Of a stretch of 64,000 bases of DNA, positions 1 to 9,600 are shown piece after piece. Where the stretch lies: contig CAZIDF010000017.1 in the NCBI GenBank assembly GCA_964538085.1, positions 1 through 64,000 of the forward strand. Reading direction: 5' to 3'. The notes beneath the pieces are model-generated. The model was not told where the DNA came from. It did no database searches and saw nothing but the letters and a program-made list of their open reading frames with translations. The first letter of the stretch is position 1; each line of letters opens with the position of its first letter. Both the position numbers and the translations under genes were made by a program. Origin of the DNA: G020348385 sp964538085. Lineage in GTDB: Bacteria; Acidobacteriota; Aminicenantia; Aminicenantales; Aminicenantaceae.

Positions 1-27
1 TCAAGGAATAGGGGAGAGTGTCAAATT
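1..27. repeat. dispersed short repeat, copy 1
   Basis: This is the first of three same-orientation copies of a roughly 25-bp motif (the others are at 579-603 and 2105-2129). The shared core is CAAGGAAYAGGGGA followed by GTCAAAT. Copies 1 and 2 bracket the TPR remnant and the small membrane-protein gene. The function is unknown; it could be the end of a non-autonomous or REP-like element. Confidence 0.6.
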
Positions 28-97
28 ATTGGTTTTTCAGTTTAGTGAGCCTCGCGCGGGCGTCGTCGACTTCGGGGAGGCCGGGATCAGTGTCTTT
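26..97 (-). pseudogene. C-terminal remnant of a TPR-type protein
   Basis: Read on the minus strand, this stretch encodes about 23 residues starting KDTDPGLPEVDDARARL and ending at a TAA. That resembles the tail of tetratricopeptide-repeat proteins, in which a final helix follows a 'D-P-x-x-P-E' turn. An in-frame TAG at 98-100 closes it upstream and no coding sequence continues beyond. Its GC content is much higher than that of the surrounding DNA. It is best read as the leftover end of a deleted gene, cut next to the dispersed repeat. The family assignment rests on resemblance only. Confidence 0.4.
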
Positions 98-118
98 CTA
101 GAGTGGACTTAGTATTTC

Positions 119-535
119 TTATTGCTTGACAGAGTTTTTCGCAAACAAATAAGAAAAAGGTATCGCAATCATATTCCCGATAATAAATGTCGCAAATACC
201 ACAATAAAAATAACGACATAGGTCTGCATCTCTTTCGCAAGCAAAAAGGGAATCAAAACACCCACAAACCAGATGGACTTGTAGCACAGCTCGAACAACA
301 GAAGAGGCACAAATTTGAGAGGAGATCTCAGGCCTAATACAGCCAAAATCCCAGATGATATCAACATACAGCCAAAAGCACCAAATACAATGGGGTCCTG
401 GCTGGGAAATTTAAACACAGATTTTATCACATCAGGAACGAAAACCATTCCCAGGCCGAATCCTCCGGCTCCGACGATCGTGTAAACATACATGATCTTC
501 AGCCAGCCCCAGCGAATTCTGATTTCATTGGACAT
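119..535 (-). CDS. small four-helix membrane protein, unknown function
   Basis: A 138-residue protein with about four hydrophobic segments (near residues 15-35, 48-68, 72-98 and 105-130) and a short charged N-terminus; no signal peptide is needed. A good ribosome binding site (AAGGAG) lies 9 bases before the ATG. I recognise no catalytic motif. It is probably an inner-membrane protein. It lies between two copies of the dispersed repeat and upstream of nothing obviously co-transcribed, so context gives no clue to its role. Confidence 0.7.
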   Translation of the reverse strand: MSNEIRIRWGWLKIMYVYTIVGAGGFGLGMVFVPDVIKSVFKFPSQDPIVFGAFGCMLISSGILAVLGLRSPLKFVPLLLFELCYKSIWFVGVLIPFLLAKEMQTYVVIFIVVFATFIIGNMIAIPFSYLFAKNSVKQ

Positions 536-578
536 CGATTTTCTCCTTAAATTCCCATGTTAAATCAGCAAAACAATA

Positions 579-603
579 TCAAGGAATAGGGGATGTGTCA
601 AAT
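579..603. repeat. dispersed short repeat, copy 2
   Basis: Second copy of the motif found at 1-27 and 2105-2129. It overlaps the stop codon (TGA, complement of 598-600) of the CrtI-like oxidoreductase gene, so the repeat supplies the end of that reading frame. Confidence 0.6.
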
Positions 604-2070
604 AGCTTTGGCACAGGCTTGGGCTGCACCGATGGCTCCAGGGACACCCCCGATCTGGACGGCCCAGCATGATCCGATGTAAAGGTTTTTAACAGGTGTT
701 TTGATCTGGGTCATCATTCCCCGGTTATAGAATTTTTTGTTCGGATTCCAGCTCCAGGCCGAAGTGGCCCCATCCGTATTGGCAGTGTAACGTTCATAGG
801 TCAGCGGGGTCGCCGCATCCTCGAATTCGATGTGATCTCTGATGTTGGGGATGAGAGATGCTGTTTTGTCGATCAGGGCATTTTTGGCTTTTTCTTTAAG
901 GCTCCTGTAAGCTTCCTTGTCGCCTCCTCCCCAGTTGTTCATCCACCTGTGGGGTGTCATGGTATGGATCATCAAGGAGGATTTGCTCTCCGGAGCAAGG
1001 TCAGCATTCATGAGGGATGGTGAATACAGCATTGTGAAGGACTTCTCGAAATAGCTTTCATCATCGGCGTTATAAATATTGACATCTGGACTGTCACCAA
1101 ATCGATACACATGAGGTATCTTCAAATACTCCTTCATTTTTTTCTGAGGGAGGTTCAATCCTAAATAGACTGTGAAAAAACCCTCAGATACAGCCGCTTT
1201 TTCGATCTTCCCGAGTAATTCCTGAGGGACGAGGGATTTGTCATCCAGGAGATCGAGGAATGTCTTTTTGTAGTCTGAGGCGGAGATGACGTAGTCGGCA
1301 GGGAAGTCTTCGCCCTTGCATCTAACACCGGCAGCCACGCCTTTTTTTGTGATGATTTGGTCCACCTTGGATTTTAGCCTGAGTTCCCCGCCCAAGCTTT
1401 TGAAATTGTCGACAAGAACGTCAGCCCAGGACTGCATGCCTGTCTTAACGGTCCAGTAATCGTCAAAAAAGGACCAAATGGCCATGCCGAGGATGGCTGC
1501 ACTCATATCAGGATATCCCATGTTTTTGAGCAAATGGTAGAGGGGGGAGTCCTTATCGAAGTACTTTTCCGTGAATTCTGGCATGGTCATGTTTCCGTAC
1601 TTTTTGAATAATTTGATGATCTTTAGAATTTTCAGGGGAAGGGTGATGGTTTGGAGTATGTTGCTGGATTTGCCCATGGCAAGAAGGGCTTGGGTCATAT
1701 CGTCCACCTCGGAAAAATACCTGTCGAGGTTTTCCAATTCTGAGGGAAATGACTCATATAGTGCTTTTTTGAGATCGGCCGAGGATTGGGCTTCGAAATC
1801 CATGTCCTTGTAAATCCAGCGGCCGTACTGCCGGGTGAAGGGGATTTTTTCGTACACACCGATATCTTTCATGGCTCCGAACACCATATCCGAGGATTCG
1901 AAAGAGAGGGTGCCGCTCTCGAAGTAAAAGCCCTTTCTCCAGAATCCAGAGGTGTATCCGCCCGGTGTGATGTGGGATTCGAAGATTGTGACTTTGTGTC
2001 CTTTTTTGGCCAGAAGATTGCCGGCTGTCAGGCCACCCATACCAGAACCGACTATGGCAACTGTGCTCAT
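598..2070 (-). CDS. CrtI/carotenoid-isomerase-like FAD-dependent oxidoreductase
   Basis: A 490-residue flavoprotein of the phytoene desaturase/carotenoid isomerase superfamily. The N-terminus has the dinucleotide-binding motif GSGMGGLTAG, followed by an acidic residue at the end of beta-2 (IFESHITPGG). The C-terminus has the family's FAD-binding segment (NLYIGSCWAVQIGGVPGAIG). The start is the ATG preceded by AGGAG; a longer in-frame reading upstream lacks a ribosome site. No carotenoid biosynthesis genes lie nearby, so the substrate is open; related proteins include retinol-saturase-like enzymes acting on isoprenoid or lipid double bonds. The dispersed repeat overlaps its stop codon and a third copy lies just before its start. 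Confidence 0.8.
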   Translation of the reverse strand: MSTVAIVGSGMGGLTAGNLLAKKGHKVTIFESHITPGGYTSGFWRKGFYFESGTLSFESSDMVFGAMKDIGVYEKIPFTRQYGRWIYKDMDFEAQSSADLKKALYESFPSELENLDRYFSEVDDMTQALLAMGKSSNILQTITLPLKILKIIKLFKKYGNMTMPEFTEKYFDKDSPLYHLLKNMGYPDMSAAILGMAIWSFFDDYWTVKTGMQSWADVLVDNFKSLGGELRLKSKVDQIITKKGVAAGVRCKGEDFPADYVISASDYKKTFLDLLDDKSLVPQELLGKIEKAAVSEGFFTVYLGLNLPQKKMKEYLKIPHVYRFGDSPDVNIYNADDESYFEKSFTMLYSPSLMNADLAPESKSSLMIHTMTPHRWMNNWGGGDKEAYRSLKEKAKNALIDKTASLIPNIRDHIEFEDAATPLTYERYTANTDGATSAWSWNPNKKFYNRGMMTQIKTPVKNLYIGSCWAVQIGGVPGAIGAAQACAKAI

Positions 2071-2104
2071 GGTATTCTCCTGAGGTTCGTTAGAAGGAAG
2101 AGTA

Positions 2105-2129
2105 ACAAGGAACAGGGGAGGAGTCAAAT
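2105..2129. repeat. dispersed short repeat, copy 3
   Basis: Third copy of the motif at 1-27 and 579-603, here with AAC in place of AAT and a one-base shorter middle. It lies upstream of the CrtI-like gene. The 30 bases that follow (AT-rich, ending CTCGCGA) are not shared with the other copies, so the common unit ends at GTCAAAT. Confidence 0.55.
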
Positions 2130-2218
2130 CGACAATTTTAATTTTCTCGCGAAGAGTGAGAATCTTGGATCAGTCACATCGTCTTAATAATGTATGTTAA
2201 TATAGCACTACTGTAGAG

Positions 2219-5140
2219 ATGGTAATGATTCAGAAAAAGAAGATATTTTCTTTCCTAATTATCCTATTCATTTATTTTATGCCGTTGACCTCATCTGATT
2301 TTAGTTTTCAAGCTGAAAAAGAGGTACAAAATAAGTATAAGGCAGCTTTTAATTCTGCCGAAGTGTTATTAAAAGCTGGAGCTTATCAGGAAGCTACTGA
2401 AATGTTCCAAGAGGTGTTGGCTTTTGCGGAAGAGCAAGATATTGAGGAAGGGAAAATTCAGTGCTATATGCGATTAGGATTGTTGTATTGGAATGTTGGA
2501 GATTTAAAGGAATCGACAAGGTTATATGAGAGAGCTCTTCAGCTGGCAGAGAATTATGGTGTGAAGCATTATGCAGAGGAATGTCAAAAATCACTTGCCA
2601 TATATCAGCTTTATACTGAGGGGAAAGAATATAGATCCTCAGGTAAATATGAAAAATCGATTGAGAGTTTTGAAAAGGCCATTGTGTTAGCAAAAGAAAT
2701 AAAAAGCGAAGCCCATGAAGTGAAATGCCTGCGCCAGTTGAGTATTAATTATTGGGACACCAGAAAATTCCAAAATTTTTTCAAGCTTAACCAACATGCT
2801 CTTAAAATTGCCTTAAAGCAAAATAACAAAAGAGAAGAATTTAGATGTTTGAACAATATAGGAATATATCACAGAAAAACTGGAAGTTATTCTAAGTCTT
2901 TAAGTCGTTATGAGGAAGCTTTTAGAGTTGCTGAGGAAATGGGAAACAAAGAAGACAAATCTGAGATTCTGAGTAATATAGGAAATATTCATAAGGATAT
3001 TGGTAATTACGATAGGGCTTTAGATTTTCTTACTCGCTCTCTTAGAATAGATAAACAGCTCGATATAAAGACAAGTATAGCAATTGATTTAATAAATATT
3101 GGGGAAATATATCGAATAAGAGGACTTCTTAGACAGAATGAAGATGATTATAAAAAATCGTTGGTCAATTTTAACGAGTGCAAACTATTAATTGAAGAAA
3201 CTCGTAACCTAAAAAAAGATTTGAACCTAATAAATATAATTGAAGTAAGGATTCTCAACAATATTGGAGCTGTTCATCTAAACCTTATGAATTACAATTC
3301 TGCTCTCGAATATTTTTATGAAGGATATAAGAAAGCCAATGAAATTAATGACATCGAGGCTTTGGGCATGATTTTATGTAATCTTGGGGCAGCTTATTTT
3401 AAAAAAGAAAATTATCAGCAAGCTGCAAAGCAGTATAGTCGAGCAATTATTTTTGCGGAACAGATAAAAGCTCCAACTATTCTCTGGGAAGCGTATTTTG
3501 GACTTGGCCAATGTTTTGAAAAAACAAATGATTTCCAGAAAGCGATACTAAATTATGAAAATTCAATTATAGAAATAGACAACATCAGAAGTCGAATTAT
3601 TATTGATACTTTTAAAGCAGGATTTGCTAGAGATAAATTGCATGTATATGAATCGTTAATAAATCTGATGTTTAGATCAAATGATAAGTCTATTGATATA
3701 AATAAAAAAGTGTTCAAAATAATTGAAAGTGCAAAGGCAAGGGCGTTTCTTGATAGTGTTGGAGAATCACAGTCTAATATTAAGAACAAATTAAGTAATG
3801 ATTTAAGACTAAAAGAGACTGATATTATTGATAAAATCACTTCACTTGTAGAACAACTAACAGATCATAAACTTACAGATAGCTTAAGAAAGAAGATTCA
3901 AGAAGAATATGACCAAGCCGAGAATGAATATATGTTGCTCATTTCTAAAATGAGATCGGAGATACCCGAAGTTGCAGATATGATTTTGCCTGAACCATGC
4001 CATCTTGTCCAAGTTCAGAATCAGCTTGTGGATGAGAAAACAGCCGTTGTTGAATATTTTCTTGGGGAGAAACAATCTTATCTTTTTATTATAAAAAAGA
4101 ATGATTCCTTTCTATATTTGCTTCCATCTAGAGATGAAATTAGAAAATCAATAAAGGGTTTCATCAAGGAGCTATCTGATCCTCCTCAGAGAATTTACCA
4201 GGGGTCCCTTGCTAGCAACAGACTTTATAAGGAGCTTCTTTTTCCTATAAAAGAAGTCCTCCCTGAGTCTATTGAACACTTAATTATCGTGCCTGATGGG
4301 TTTCTTTATTTTCTTCCCTTTGAAGCGCTCCTTATGGATTCAGAGAAAAAGTATGTTGTTGAAAAATTTACAATTTCGTATGCTCCTTCTTGTTCATCTT
4401 TACTTTTTTTAAAAGAAAAAGAAGCAAGATTAGAGCATCCCAAATCACTTCTAGCTATTGGAAATCCCAATTACAATTTGAGCAGGATTCCAAATGCAAG
4501 ACAAAATGCTGCTTCAATCATTTTAAAGGAAATTTATTATGATCAAGGTTTCGACCTTACTCCGATTCCGCATAGTAAAAAAGAAATAAAAAATGTCGCA
4601 AAATTGTTTCCGAAAGAAAAGCGTGATATTTACCTTGGTAACCAAGCTACAGAAGAAGTTATCAAAAGAACTTCACTTGAAGATTACAGAATCATTCACT
4701 TTGCATGCCATAGTCTTTTAGATGAAAAGTTTCCATTCCGATCTGCGTTGGTATTGGCAATTGATGAAGATGAGGAGGAAGATGGCTTCTTATTGGTTCG
4801 TGAAATCTATAATTTAAGATTATCAGCTGACATGATAGTTCTATCTGCTTGCCAAACGGGAAGAGGGAGGTTAGAAAATGTTGAAGGAGTGTTAGGCCTT
4901 CCACGAATCTTTTTTTATTGTGGAGCTCGCTCAGTCATATCTTCCTTATGGAAAATTACAGATAAATCGACAACTCAATTTATGACTTATTTCTACAAAT
5001 ATATTTCAGAAGGTAAGAGCAAATCTCAGGCACTGCGATTTGCAAAGATAAAAATGATAAAAAGCAAATATTCTCACCCATTCTTTTGGGCTTCCTTTGT
5101 TTTGTACGGAGATAGTTCACCAATACAAGGACTTAACTAA
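2219..5140 (+). CDS. exported TPR-CHAT protease-like protein (soluble form)
   Basis: A 973-residue protein. Residues 1-26 form a signal peptide. About ten tetratricopeptide repeats follow (roughly 35-500, with typical A-x-x-x-Y/F-x-x-A-L spacing), then a charged helical linker (510-590) and a C-terminal CHAT domain (about 600-970). CHAT domains are caspase-like cysteine peptidases; the expected dyad is visible as His831 in HFACHS and Cys878 in LSACQTG, with the usual downstream SLW and FWASF motifs. There is no C-terminal membrane helix, unlike the paralogue at 6606-9620. It ends 18 bases from the convergent anti-sigma gene. Codon use is AT-rich. Substrate unknown; proteolysis of a neighbour-encoded membrane protein is an inference. 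The ATG at 2225 is an alternative start. Confidence 0.85.
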   Translation: MVMIQKKKIFSFLIILFIYFMPLTSSDFSFQAEKEVQNKYKAAFNSAEVLLKAGAYQEATEMFQEVLAFAEEQDIEEGKIQCYMRLGLLYWNVGDLKESTRLYERALQLAENYGVKHYAEECQKSLAIYQLYTEGKEYRSSGKYEKSIESFEKAIVLAKEIKSEAHEVKCLRQLSINYWDTRKFQNFFKLNQHALKIALKQNNKREEFRCLNNIGIYHRKTGSYSKSLSRYEEAFRVAEEMGNKEDKSEILSNIGNIHKDIGNYDRALDFLTRSLRIDKQLDIKTSIAIDLINIGEIYRIRGLLRQNEDDYKKSLVNFNECKLLIEETRNLKKDLNLINIIEVRILNNIGAVHLNLMNYNSALEYFYEGYKKANEINDIEALGMILCNLGAAYFKKENYQQAAKQYSRAIIFAEQIKAPTILWEAYFGLGQCFEKTNDFQKAILNYENSIIEIDNIRSRIIIDTFKAGFARDKLHVYESLINLMFRSNDKSIDINKKVFKIIESAKARAFLDSVGESQSNIKNKLSNDLRLKETDIIDKITSLVEQLTDHKLTDSLRKKIQEEYDQAENEYMLLISKMRSEIPEVADMILPEPCHLVQVQNQLVDEKTAVVEYFLGEKQSYLFIIKKNDSFLYLLPSRDEIRKSIKGFIKELSDPPQRIYQGSLASNRLYKELLFPIKEVLPESIEHLIIVPDGFLYFLPFEALLMDSEKKYVVEKFTISYAPSCSSLLFLKEKEARLEHPKSLLAIGNPNYNLSRIPNARQNAASIILKEIYYDQGFDLTPIPHSKKEIKNVAKLFPKEKRDIYLGNQATEEVIKRTSLEDYRIIHFACHSLLDEKFPFRSALVLAIDEDEEEDGFLLVREIYNLRLSADMIVLSACQTGRGRLENVEGVLGLPRIFFYCGARSVISSLWKITDKSTTQFMTYFYKYISEGKSKSQALRFAKIKMIKSKYSHPFFWASFVLYGDSSPIQGLN

Positions 5141-5158
5141 AAAATTGTTTGGATTTGA

Positions 5159-5845
5159 CTATTCAATGAGCAGGATTTCTTTTAATTGTGATTCCATTTT
5201 TCTCCCGTTCGGGAAGATTGCTGATACCATCCAAAAATAGGTTTTATTAGTAATCAATTGAGACGATATTTTTTTTGATAATGAATAATTATTTTGAAAT
5301 ATTTTGTCACTATTCCAGATCTGATACAGCGTCTCGTCGTATAGCTCAAAGATGTAATATTCGAAACCTTGCACATCTTCCCACTGAAAAAATAAGGAAG
5401 ATTTTGGGATGGCTTTTTGTTGAGGCTGAAAAAGACTGATTTGGGAATGAGTTGCGGTTCTATATTTTAAGCTTCTGAAGCTGTTTGGGATAGCGATAAA
5501 TATTATTATTGCACATAGAAGAGATAGCCCTGATACTAGGGAAGCCAATCTCCATGAAAACCGGGGGGATACATCTCTTATTTTCTTTTTTTTAATAAAA
5601 TTCTGAACAACCTGATTCAAATCCCTTTCAAATCTGAGGGATTTGAGAATAAAATCAAATTCATGAGCACAATGAGAGCAATCAGTTATATGGTCAATGA
5701 TACGGGTTTTTTCTTTTCCGGATTTATTTACCCGAAACAATCGTAGTAATTGTTTAGGAGATGGACATTCTCTTCTCGTAGCGGGGATATTTTCTTCTAT
5801 ATTTGCTAAAAATAATTGACGAAGGTCGTTGTCATTTAATTTCAT
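5159..5845 (-). CDS. zinc-finger transmembrane anti-sigma factor
   Basis: A 228-residue protein. The N-terminal cytoplasmic part has a zf-HC2/ZAS-type metal site (H-x3-C-x2-C, HITDCSHC), as in RsrA/ChrR-like anti-sigma factors that hold ECF sigma factors. A single membrane helix follows (near residues 105-125), then a periplasmic part of about 100 residues predicted as beta-rich (F-x-W-E-x-V ... Y-F-W-M-V), similar to a fibronectin III-like fold. Start: ATG at 5845 with AGGA 8 bases upstream; a TTG two codons earlier is less likely. The start overlaps the sigma gene end by 14 bases, implying translational coupling. It is likely to sense or bind something outside the membrane. Confidence 0.82.
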   Translation of the reverse strand: MKLNDNDLRQLFLANIEENIPATRRECPSPKQLLRLFRVNKSGKEKTRIIDHITDCSHCAHEFDFILKSLRFERDLNQVVQNFIKKKKIRDVSPRFSWRLASLVSGLSLLCAIIIFIAIPNSFRSLKYRTATHSQISLFQPQQKAIPKSSLFFQWEDVQGFEYYIFELYDETLYQIWNSDKIFQNNYSLSKKISSQLITNKTYFWMVSAIFPNGRKMESQLKEILLIE

Positions 5846-6374
5846 ATTCAATATCCTGCTTTTTAAGAGCTTTTTTTAAGTCAGAAAGACCTCGATATAG
5901 TAGGTTTCTTGTCTTATCTCTACTCCATGAAAAAAGAGTGGCAATTTCTTCGATTGTAAGATTTAATAAATATAACTTGACCACTTTGCGTCGGGACTCC
6001 AAAAGAGAATCAACTGCTTCACTTAAAATTATCTTTAAATTTTTATCTTCGATATTGTCGGTTTCATACGTGCTTTTCCATTCAGATATTGTTTTGTGTT
6101 TCTGTTGTAATAATAATTCTCTTTCCCTTCGCATCTTTCTTATGTGATCAATTACAGAGGAATCCACGATCTTCTTTATATATGACGAATAATTAACTAT
6201 TTTTTTCTCATCAAATAATAATTTCCAAATTTTGATTCTAACCTCTTGAAACACATCCTCAGGATCTATACCTTCCTTTGGAAGATTAAATTTTTGGATG
6301 TTCCCTTTTATGAATCGTGTGAATTTGTTGATGATAACATCAAATTCTTTTATCTTATCTGCTTTCGAACTCAT
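5832..6374 (-). CDS. ECF-type RNA polymerase sigma factor
   Basis: A 180-residue sigma-70 family protein. Region 2 spans about residues 15-90, with DPEDVFQEVRIKIWKLL matching the core-binding and -10 recognition helices. Region 4 spans about 115-172, with the helix-turn-helix TIEEIATLFSWSRDKTRNLL. There is no region 1 or 3, so it is an ECF-class factor. The ATG at 6374 is clear. It overlaps the anti-sigma gene downstream and sits between two TPR-CHAT genes. The 231-base AT-rich region upstream contains an 11-bp inverted repeat and probably its promoter. Which genes it controls cannot be read directly; the flanking CHAT genes and itself are the obvious candidates. Confidence 0.88.
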   Translation of the reverse strand: MSSKADKIKEFDVIINKFTRFIKGNIQKFNLPKEGIDPEDVFQEVRIKIWKLLFDEKKIVNYSSYIKKIVDSSVIDHIRKMRRERELLLQQKHKTISEWKSTYETDNIEDKNLKIILSEAVDSLLESRRKVVKLYLLNLTIEEIATLFSWSRDKTRNLLYRGLSDLKKALKKQDIEYEIK

Positions 6375-6439
6375 GACGCTTTGGATTTATTGTATTAACA
6401 ATGAAATCTTACATATTAATATAGAGTACTCAACCTCCC

Positions 6440-6517
6440 AAATTTTCTCAGTTTATTAAAAATAATGTGCATTTTATCAATTATATTTTAATATTCGCAA
6501 GTAAATTGAGAAAATTT
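6440..6517. promoter_or_regulatory. inverted repeat in the sigma-factor promoter region
   Basis: The 231-base AT-rich gap between the sigma gene start (6374) and the end of the second CHAT gene (6606) contains a perfect 11-bp inverted repeat, AAATTTTCTCA (6440-6450) and TGAGAAAATTT (6507-6517), about six helical turns apart. A weaker 7-bp pair, CAACATC/GATGTTG, lies at 6532-6538 and 6560-6566. These could be operator half-sites or part of a terminator for the CHAT gene. No clear -35/-10 was identified. Confidence 0.35.
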
Positions 6518-6605
6518 ACCCAGTTTGATTTCAACATCACCTGCTTTAAAGTAAAATCAGATGTTGTGGATTGTGCCTTTTGCTGCTTTTACAATGAATA
6601 GGCAA

Positions 6606-9600
6606 TCATGGATGATGCGTTAAATGTCCATTCCTTTTTACAGCGAATAAAAACAAGCTTCCTAAAACAAGACATGATCCTCCATAAATGATCCACTTCC
6701 AAAAACTGCTTGCAAACAATACGAGATCCGATTCCCCTGTGACAATAAATCCTGCCCAAAAATAAGGATGTGAAACCTCATCTGAGGCAATCATTTCAAG
6801 CTTAGTCTTACGCAAGGAGGATGCGATCTGTTCTGAGGAGCGAAGATGAGTGTAAAATCTTTCCATCAATTGATAAGTGGCCTGATCGTTTACTGCCCAT
6901 AAACTCATAAGGATAGAAGAGCTGCCTGCAAAAAAGAACGCACGGTTCAAGCCTGCAATGCCTTCTCCTCTGATATATTGTCCAAGTCCTGTCTGACAAG
7001 CGGAAAGAGTGACGAGGTCCGCATTGAGTTTTAGATTGTAGATTTCCCTCATCTGAACGAAGCCATCTTCTTCCTTATTATTATTTAAGGAAAGAACAAT
7101 GGATGAGCGCGCAGGTATTTTATCATCAATGAGACTGTGAGTGGCGAAATGGATAATTTTGTAGTCATCAAGTTCAAGATTCTTGAGCCGTTCTTCTGTC
7201 GCTTTTTCTCTAACAAAAACATCTCGCCGTTTTTTATTAAAAAGTGAGCTTATCCTATCAATTTCTGTTCCGCTGTATTTAAGTCTGTAAAAATTGAATG
7301 CGTTAGAGGAATAAAAGTTTTGAAAAATATCTTCTCCATTTGTTTCGGATTCCATCGATCCGAAGTCTGGATCTCCAAAGGCAAGAATATCAGACCTCTG
7401 CCTGGAACCAGTTTTAATTTTTCTTTGAACAATTTCTCGATAAGATGAAATAGATGGGGCATAGGCAACTTCATAATCTTCGATGAGCCAGTGGAATTTG
7501 TTTTGCTGAGCTATGAGAGTTTCGAACGGGAGAAAATGAAGGATGTCATCAGGAATAAAAATAATTTTCTTAATTTTCTTATCTAATGCGGGGAGAACTA
7601 GGATTTTGAATAATTCTTTTCCTGAATCAAAGTCGATTGAATCTTTGTCAGTAATAATTTGTAGGTGGGAAGATACTAAATCCTGAAGTTTTGATCTCAC
7701 AGGGATAGGGAAAATTTTTAAGTTATTTTTTGTGACGGCAAACCCATAAGAATTTTGATTTCCCACCATATAAGCAAGAAAAGCGGTTTTAGAGTCAAGC
7801 AGTCGCTTCTGAGTCTCTTTTAAGGAGATTATCTCAGGATATTTCAAATCCGCATAATCAGGGCTTTTGGATCTAATTTCTCTTTTAAGTGTCTCCAGCT
7901 CATTTTCTTTTTCTGTAAGTTCTTGATGAAGTTTTTCTTTAACTTCGGAAGAGAGCCCAGCAGCAAGCAAATTATTATAGATAGTTGAAATATCCTTCAT
8001 GATCTCTTTTTCTCGATTGATCAGCTTAAAGTTTATACCTAATGAAATGTCTACTTGAGCTACTTCTAAGCTGTCGAGAAAAGATCTCGCTTTTGCACGT
8101 TCAAGATAGTTGAATGCCTCTAAATCATATCCAACTTCTTTATCACTGTTGTGAAGAGTAACCAACATATGGATAAGATTCTGATAAGCTTCGATTCTTT
8201 TATCTGTTCCCAGATAGCTTGCTTTCAATTCTTCCAATTTTATCTGTGAGCGAATGTTTTCAATAATCCGAATTGAGCTTTTATAGTTTTTCAACGCCTC
8301 AAATATTTTGTTTTGTCTAGCATAGGCATTCCCGAGTTCAAAAAAAGCTTCCCAAAGAATCTGTCCTCCTTCCAGTCCCTGAGCTAGATCAATCGCTTTT
8401 TGGTAGTACTTAGTGGATTCCTCATAATTCCCTTGATTGAAATGAACAATCCCCATATTATTCAGGATCATTCCAATAGATTCTACATCTTGAATTTCTA
8501 GTGCTTTTTTATATCCTTCCTGAAAGTATTCTAAAGCTGGATAGAAATTCTTTAGGTCGGTATTTACACTCCCTAGGTTGTTTAATACTTCTATTTGAGT
8601 TTTTAAATCATTATTTTTTCTTGCTATTAGCAGTGATTCTTCATAGTTTTTAATTGCTTGATAGAAATCTTCCTCATTATCATTTAGAAGAGCTCTATTT
8701 CTATATGTATTTCCTATATTGTCTAGGATCAATGATAATAAATACAAATCTTTTATTTTGTCGGCGTTAGCTCTCGCTTTTGTTAAATAATCTAAAGATT
8801 TAGAGTAGTTTCCAATGTTCCTGTACGATATCCCAATTAAATTAAGATAATCTGAAATCATCCTATCATTTTCCAAATGGGCTGCAATTAATAATGCTTT
8901 TTCAAAGAAATTGATTGATTTAGAATAATTGTCAATTTTCAAATAAAACAAGCCGATATTTTTTAAACACCTTCCTTCTTCAATCCTATGATTTAGTAAC
9001 CTTGCAATTGCGAGAGCCTGCTCATTTAAAGAGAGATATTCGTGAAAATTTAATGCCTCCCAATATGTAATACTTAGCAGACGCAAACATTTAACTTCAT
9101 GTTCTTTACTTTCTAAAGCTCGTGACATATCAATCGCTTTGTTAAAACTCTCGATGGATTTTTGAGTGTCACCCAAAGAACGATATTTCTTTCCTTGATT
9201 GTATAGTGAATATATTTCGAGTGAATTCTTGCATTTTTCTTCGAGATTTTGCATCCCGATTTCTTTAGCGAGAGATTGTGCGTCGGAAAAATATTTTAAT
9301 GATATTTCAAGTTTTCCGATGTTCCAGTATAAAAGACCAAGCTTTATAAGTGCATCACATTCTTTTTCTTTATAAGAAAAATTTTTTGCAATTTTTTTTG
9401 TTTGAGCAAAAATTTCTATAGCCATTTCAAATTCGCCATTCTTTTGGAATTCTTCTGCTTCATGAAATAATTTTGAATATTGATCGGAGACTGTTAGGGA
9501 AGAGTATTTGGAAGAATTCATCTCCAAAGAATAACTATTTGCAGTGAGGATGAGGCCGACTAGACTGGTGCAAACAATTAAGCTTTTTACCTTTCTCTGT

